From Atrichornis clamosus (taxonomy: Eukaryota; Chordata; Aves; Passeriformes; Menuridae): 64,000 nt of DNA. Under the pieces are notes generated by a model that was not told the DNA's origin, made no database searches, and was given only the letters and a program-made list of their open reading frames with translations. Of this stretch, positions 62,319 to 64,000 are shown piece after piece; within the stretch, counting starts at the first letter, position 1; each line of letters begins with the position of its first letter. The stretch lies in the NCBI GenBank assembly GCA_013400975.1, contig WBMZ01015636.1, positions 26,911 to 90,910 of the forward strand. The letters run 5' to 3'. Position numbers and translations under genes: made by a program.

Positions 62319-64000
62319 GTAAGAAAACACAGGCCAGGTGTTCAGGTGTCCGCTGGTGCTCTGCTGCATCCCTGAGGATGGAGGCATTTTGTGAGGTCTC
62401 TGACAGAGAGGGAGAGGAGGCTTGGAGGGAACTCAAAGCAGGGAGGTGGACTGACTGCGTGCGCTTGTGTGTGCATGTGTATTGCTGTGACAGCAGCTCC
62501 TTGTCATTTATTTCACTTCAAAGCTGCAGGTGTGACACAGGTGCTGTGGTGGAAAGGGCAGGAGAGGTGTGGGGTGCCCCGAGGTGCCGGCAGCCTCCCT
62601 GCAAGGGAGGAGGCAGCAGGTGGCTGCCGGCAGATGGGAGACATTCCTTCCTCCCTTAGCAGGGCCAGCACCAGGGTGGCCCAAATAGGAGGATGTTATG
62701 GGTGGGTTGGGAAAAGTGAGGGTGGTGGGTGAGTGCAGATAAATTTTGTGAGGATCAAGTGAGTGTTCCTGGAAGACTGGTGAGAGAGGGGCAGCTTAAG
62801 AAGAGGAGGAGCTCTGCTGCTAGGCGTCTGTGTGGGAATGTCAGTGAGACCAGCTGGGACTGTAGTTTGGAAACAAAGGAATAGGCCTGGAGGGGAGAAG
62901 AGTGTTTGTGAATTAATGAGCATTGCTGAGCATGCGTTAGATTACTCCAAGGTGAGACTTGGGAACAGAGCAGTAGGGCATGTGGGTGAGATGCAGCAAC
63001 TCTTAGGTTAATGCTAGCAGCTAATTGCAAAATTATTGCATTGCAATATAATAGTTTGTATATAAAGAAATTTTAGGGTATATGTGTGGATAGGATACTA
63101 TAAGCAGTAGGAAACTGCCTGGGAAGAGGTGACTTTGGGTCACTTACTGTGCCTGACCACGCCAAGCAAAGGTGGGAGTATGGGAGCTAGGTCCCCTTTC
63201 TTTCTCTTCAGTGCCTTTTCTTACTGCTTTTGCTGGTGGTGCTCATGTAAATGCAGCTGTAGTCAAGTGTATTTGTAGCCAGCTTCACAATCCAGCTCAT
63301 ATGATTGCTCTTACAGCATTCATTTTTACGGATCTAGGTTGAGATCCTGTGGTATCGTAAAGAAGCCGTGGCAATCAGTGCCATGTAGCTAATGACCAGC
63401 AGCCTCCTTCAGCAACCTGAGCATACTGACTGTTGGAAATTTAGTAGGAACTAATATCAGCCAAGCACTGAATCTGAACTTTTGGTTGGAAAGTGGCAAT
63501 TATTGCAATCCCCACAGGTACCCATGATGCTCAGTTCTGGCTGTAAAACCAGATAAGTGAGGCTGATCTCATGGTGCTTTCTGGTCAAAGCAACTGAGTT
63601 GCTTCAGCAAGTGATAAATTATTTTGGAAACCTGGTGCAACATTTGCTGCAGTTCACTTTCCATAGCATATCAGCTTCTTAAACCTTTCCTACAAATCAA
63701 TATTAACAGCTCTATAAGTTGCACACATATTGAGAAGGCATTACCCACTGATGGATTTGTATTTGGTTTTGCCCCAGGAAATACTTAAAAGGTCTTTAAA
63801 AATGACAAACTATTTCTTTTTCCAGTTGTAATTGCTCCATATCGGTAAATTATGTATTACTTTTTTTGAGTGCTGTAGACTTCAAGAAAATAATGTGTTT
63901 TATGCATGAAATGCAGTTTACTAGGAAGTGCATCAAATATTTCTTACGAGAAATGTTTGGTTCAGGCCCATTATTGTTCAAAAGTATCAGCATTTTTGAA
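62319..64000 (+). other. KIF26A: 5' part of the downstream KIF26A intron
   Basis: The intron starts at GTAAGA and no acceptor followed by the expected C-terminal KIF26A sequence (beginning G-LQRRR) is seen before the window ends. The first 600 bases are GC-rich and the remainder is AT-rich. No repeat or other gene was recognised. Confidence 0.75.

Noticed and set aside
62319..62659. Open frame continuing from exon 10 for about 114 more codons
   Set aside because: It follows a good donor (G|GTAAGA), its composition changes to low-quality sequence, and recalled KIF26A continues with LQRRRL in the next exon.
1..64000. CRISPR arrays, tRNA or rRNA genes, intact LTR elements, the mir-203 hairpin known near KIF26A in mammals
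   Set aside because: Scanned by eye on the sequence; no spaced direct repeats, cloverleaf consensus, paired LTRs or mir-203 mature sequence was found. A covariance-model search would be needed to exclude small RNAs.

Overview
The window is vertebrate nuclear DNA, most probably avian. It is AT-rich and carries relics of CR1 LINEs whose 3' ends match the bird type. It holds one large interrupted gene on the + strand with conventional GT-AG introns, and no bacterial, phage or plasmid features.

The gene is KIF26A, an unconventional kinesin of the KIF26/VAB-8-like group. Ten coding exons lie between 5772 and 62318 and join into one open frame of 5,311 nt (1,770 codons plus one base). Every intron phase agrees with its neighbour. 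The first exon(s) encoding the N-terminus lie upstream of the window and the last exon(s) encoding the C-terminus lie downstream, so both ends of the protein are missing. KIF26A is preferred over KIF26B because the last block of the large exon ([15 protein letters not shown] followed by RSLKSPKKR) and the motor-linker junction ([16 protein letters not shown]) match KIF26A as I remember it.

Layout: 1-5771 is the end of an upstream intron. Exons 1-3 (5772-6272, 22082-22248, 40430-40613) encode the pre-motor region and are separated by introns of 15.8, 18.2 and 12.1 kb. Exons 4-9 (52690-58395) are compact and encode the motor domain. Exon 10 (58934-62318) is a single 3.4 kb exon encoding the long disordered Ser/Pro-rich tail. 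The window ends in the following intron.

The motor domain keeps the kinesin fold signatures but has altered nucleotide-binding motifs. The P-loop reads GHVKLGKS, switch I is reduced to RNSH, and switch II reads DLGSCE. This agrees with the published picture of KIF26A as a microtubule-binding, ATPase-deficient regulator of signalling, including GDNF-Ret and Grb2.

The introns contain several decayed CR1 fragments, homopolymer runs, one CpG-rich patch near 29 kb and one unexplained 174-codon antisense reading frame. I see no second convincing gene and no clear candidate for a new biological system. The observations listed are modest follow-ups.
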